Shown here: positions 61,527-64,000 of the stretch, piece after piece
How positions within the stretch are numbered: the first letter of the stretch is position 1
How the letters are laid out: the number at the start of each line of letters is the position of its first letter
Source of the DNA: UBA1127 sp034422455
Lineage (GTDB): Bacteria > Chloroflexota > Dehalococcoidia > Lucifugimonadales > UBA1127
DNA length: 64,000 bases
Reading direction: 5' to 3'
Assembly (NCBI GenBank): GCA_034422455.1
Contig: DAOUJQ010000023.1
Coordinates: forward strand, 1-64,000
Made by a program: the position numbers and the translations under genes
Notes under the pieces: generated by a model
What the model was told of the DNA's origin: nothing
Databases searched by the model: none
What the model saw: only the letters and a program-made list of their open reading frames with translations

Positions 61527-61549
61527 GGGTCATCGCACATTTCGACCCC

Positions 61550-61592
61550 CACACCGCCCCTCTGGGTTCCTGCCTTCGCAGGAACGACGAAT
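61550..61592. repeat. Family B repeat
   Basis: GGTTCCTGCCTTCGCAGGAA hairpin with the usual CCCCTCTGG flank, after the esterase stop. Confidence 0.82.
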
Positions 61593-61635
61593 GGGATGCA
61601 GGTCAACTGAACGAGTCTGCGTTATTCCATATCTG

Positions 61636-61664
61636 TTGACAAAGATAACAAGTATGTGTATGCT
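61636..61664 (+). promoter_or_regulatory. Consensus promoter giving a leaderless transcript
   Basis: TTGACA (61636-61641), exactly 17 bp, TATGCT (61659-61664). The start codon at 61671 is 7 nt after the -10, where transcription should begin. No ribosome-binding site is present. Confidence 0.75.
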
Positions 61665-61670
61665 GAGCCT

Positions 61671-62408
61671 ATGGCGCGAGTACAGCAGAGCAGTTACATC
61701 TTCCGCAAGGAGAGCTTGATCGAGGTTCGCCAGCGACTCGGTCTGTCTCAGTCCCAGATGGCAAATCGACTTCAAGTACCCAAGAACACCCTTTGGCGCT
61801 GGGAGACGGGTGCGACAGCCCCTGATGCTAACAGGCTCGCGACCATCTATTCATTAGCGATGGAGAATGATCATATGCCTACGTTCTTTGCTCCGGCCAC
61901 ACAGAAGGCAAGGGTCCGTGACAGAGTTTTGGTGTTTTGGGACGGACTGAGCGTCGCGCCTATGTTCCACAACGGTGGTGAAGCGTCGCGCTGGGTCGTC
62001 GACGTGGCCAGTGGCCTTGTGCGCGAAATAAACCATCTGCGCCTCAAGGCCTACCTCAATCCGTCTCAACATCAGCTCACATTGCAGCTTGAAGCAGAAG
62101 GATGGCGTATCTGGGAGGATGAAGGGGATTGGTACGAGTACCTTTTCTCGCAAGCCCTGGCAGACTCTGGGCAGGAACCAGACGCAACGGTTGTACTCTT
62201 GATTACTGTCGACCCGGATTATGCGGACTTGGTACGGGAGCTACACAGAAATAGGGTGCAGGTGTACGTCATAGCTCCAATGCAACCCTTTCAAACCGAC
62301 AGGCGAATCGGCGAGGCTGCGCGCGAAGGGCATGTGATCAACCCGCCGAATCACCTGTTAAGCGAAAACCCTCGGTTGCTTTATGATAGGTCCAAGCCAA
62401 CGAGGTAG
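61671..62408 (+). CDS. XRE-type HTH fused to a NYN (PIN-like) nuclease domain
   Basis: A 245-aa protein. The helix-turn-helix LGLSQSQMANRLQVPKNTLWRWETG is at 23-47. From about 83 a NYN domain begins: RVLVFWDGLSV (D91), then PDATVVLLITVDPDYADLVRELHRNRVQVYVIAP with D181 and D183, the acidic metal site of this RNase-like fold. Such HTH-NYN proteins resemble autoregulated toxins or defence-type RNases. Base composition is clearly less GC-rich than the neighbours, which suggests recent gain. The leaderless promoter supports tight self-control. Confidence 0.82.
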   Translation: MARVQQSSYIFRKESLIEVRQRLGLSQSQMANRLQVPKNTLWRWETGATAPDANRLATIYSLAMENDHMPTFFAPATQKARVRDRVLVFWDGLSVAPMFHNGGEASRWVVDVASGLVREINHLRLKAYLNPSQHQLTLQLEAEGWRIWEDEGDWYEYLFSQALADSGQEPDATVVLLITVDPDYADLVRELHRNRVQVYVIAPMQPFQTDRRIGEAAREGHVINPPNHLLSENPRLLYDRSKPTR

Positions 62409-62484
62409 GGTTCACCCACTCCCCTCTTGAAGCTGGGACGACCGATCTAGTAGTTCCCATGACGGAGGCTGAACGCCCTCGCCC

Positions 62485-62513
62485 ATGACGCCGCCATAAG
62501 GCCGTGCTATAGT
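62485..62513 (+). promoter_or_regulatory. Promoter of the nuo operon
   Basis: ATGACG, 17-bp spacer, TGC-TATAGT (extended -10, 62508-62513). The expected start is near 62520, just before the GGAGGAGG site of nuoA. Confidence 0.55.
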
Positions 62514-62533
62514 GGTGCCCGGAGGAGGACGCC

Positions 62534-62892
62534 ATGCCTGAGGGGTATGCCCTGAACTACACCGCCGTGGTTATCGTCGCGGCCGTTGGGCTGCTGGCGA
62601 TGGGCGGCATGCTGGCCGCGAGCTTCCTCCTCGCGCCCAAGCGGAAGTCGGAGGCGAAGGAGCTGCCCTTCGAGTGCGGCATCCCCCCGGCGCCCTTCTC
62701 GTGGTCGCAGATCCACGTGCGCTACTACATCTTCGCCATCCTCTTCCTGCTCTTCGACGTTGAGGCGGTCTTCATCTTCCCGTGGATCCTCACCTTCCTG
62801 CAGGGCGCGTCCTGGGTCTTCTACGAGATGATCCTGTTCATCGCCGTCCTGCTCTTCGGCGTGCTCTACGGGTGGCGCAAGGGGGTCCTGCA

Positions 62893-62902
<10 letters not shown>
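62534..62902 (+). CDS. nuoA: NADH-quinone oxidoreductase subunit A
   Basis: A 122-aa membrane subunit of complex I with three helices (about 10-33, 64-84, 92-112). KELPFECGIPP between helices 1 and 2 holds the conserved Cys loop at the quinone site, and LFLLFDVEAVFIFPW is the family's acidic helix. First gene of nuoABC. Confidence 0.96.
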
Positions 62903-63561
<659 letters not shown>

Positions 63562-64000
63562 GCCCGTCGGGCTGGACGAGCGCGGCGAGGCGCTGAAGGC
63601 CCTGCTCCCCGGTCCGCTGGCATCCTATTCGCCCGAGGTGGACTCCGCGCTGGACGAGGTGATCGTCACGGTGGCGGCCGGCCACCTGCTGGACGCGTGC
63701 GCGACGCTCCGCTCCGACCCGGCCCTCTCCTTCGACTACCTGCGGTGCCTGTCGGTTGTCGACTACGAGGACCGGTTCCAGGTGGTGTACCACCTCTGGT
63801 CGCGGGAGCACCGGCACAAGCTCGTGCTGAAGGTGGACGCGGACGTGGACGCGCCCTCGGTGCCGTCGGTGACGGGCGTCTGGCGCGGCGCCGACTGGTT
63901 CGAGCGGGAGGGCCACGACCTGTTCGGCGTGGAGTTCCCCGGACACCCGGAGATGAAGGTCCTCATCCTGTACGAGGGCTTCGAGGGCTTCCCGGGGCGG

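Overview
The window is a GC-rich bacterial chromosome segment packed with housekeeping genes (nadE, lysA, holB, purF-purM-purH, obg-nadD-pyrE, tsaD, recQ, aceB, the start of a nuo operon) alternating with catabolic and redox enzymes (two Rieske oxygenases, an HpaB-type monooxygenase, a LigB-type extradiol dioxygenase, PIG-L, VOC and PhyH proteins, an acyl-CoA synthetase). This mix, the DUF2851 protein and the style of Obg suggest Chloroflexota, perhaps a Dehalococcoidia/SAR202-like lineage. That placement is inference; there is no rRNA or marker gene here to settle it.

Layout. 0-11.6 kb: nadE, then the minus-strand run lysA-holB-HIT-yqeK, a metalloprotease-like protein, an aldo-keto reductase, an extradiol dioxygenase, a VapBC pair, a quinone oxidoreductase, a class V aminotransferase and a PIG-L deacetylase. 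11.7-24.5 kb: a DM13 membrane protein, a HAD phosphatase, a regulator/membrane protein pair, a lipoprotein, a DedA protein, an HpaB monooxygenase, a methyltransferase, a PepT-like peptidase, recQ and an epimerase. 24.5-33.9 kb: purine genes purF-purM-purH (minus), then obg and nadD-pyrE (plus), then DUF2851 and an XRE regulator. 34-50.5 kb: PhyH protein, tsaD, a split TPP decarboxylase, DUF503, a TlpA-like lipoprotein, gamma-glutamyltransferase, ketopantoate reductase, acyl-CoA synthetase, malate synthase, an NHL protein, CvpA and others. 50.5-56 kb: the most striking region, described below. 56-64 kb: ribokinase, MmcQ, VOC, MFS, a lipoprotein esterase, an XRE-NYN regulator and nuoA-nuoB-nuoC (cut by the window end).

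The most interesting find is at 50555-52896 on the minus strand. Three tandem AhpD/carboxymuconolactone-decarboxylase-like genes each look like two short genes, but in all three the two halves are in the same frame and separated by a single TGA. That TGA sits exactly where the family has the second, nucleophilic Cys of its CxxC motif (CRYU or CRFU followed by TVAH). A SECIS-like hairpin starts 7 nt after each TGA, one stem pair has changed in a compensatory way between copies, and all three genes end in TAG. They are therefore best read as selenoproteins. They lie just downstream of two near-duplicate Rieske oxygenase genes, probably in one operon, which suggests a ring-oxidation plus peroxide/thiol-redox module.

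Intergenic space is full of dispersed palindromes. At least four short repeat families occur: A with core CCCTGAGCCTGTCGAAGG, often inside long hairpins with varying but complementary arms; B, GTTCCTGC-GCAG-GCAGGAAC; C, with GGCAACCACGAGGGTTG; D, with ACCGGC..GCCGGT. There is also a larger nested-hairpin element family of about 80 bp (24934, 25276, 46092, 57763, with degenerate relatives) whose stems covary. One family A copy lies in frame inside the acyl-CoA synthetase gene. I saw no rRNA, tRNA, CRISPR array, insertion sequence or prophage.
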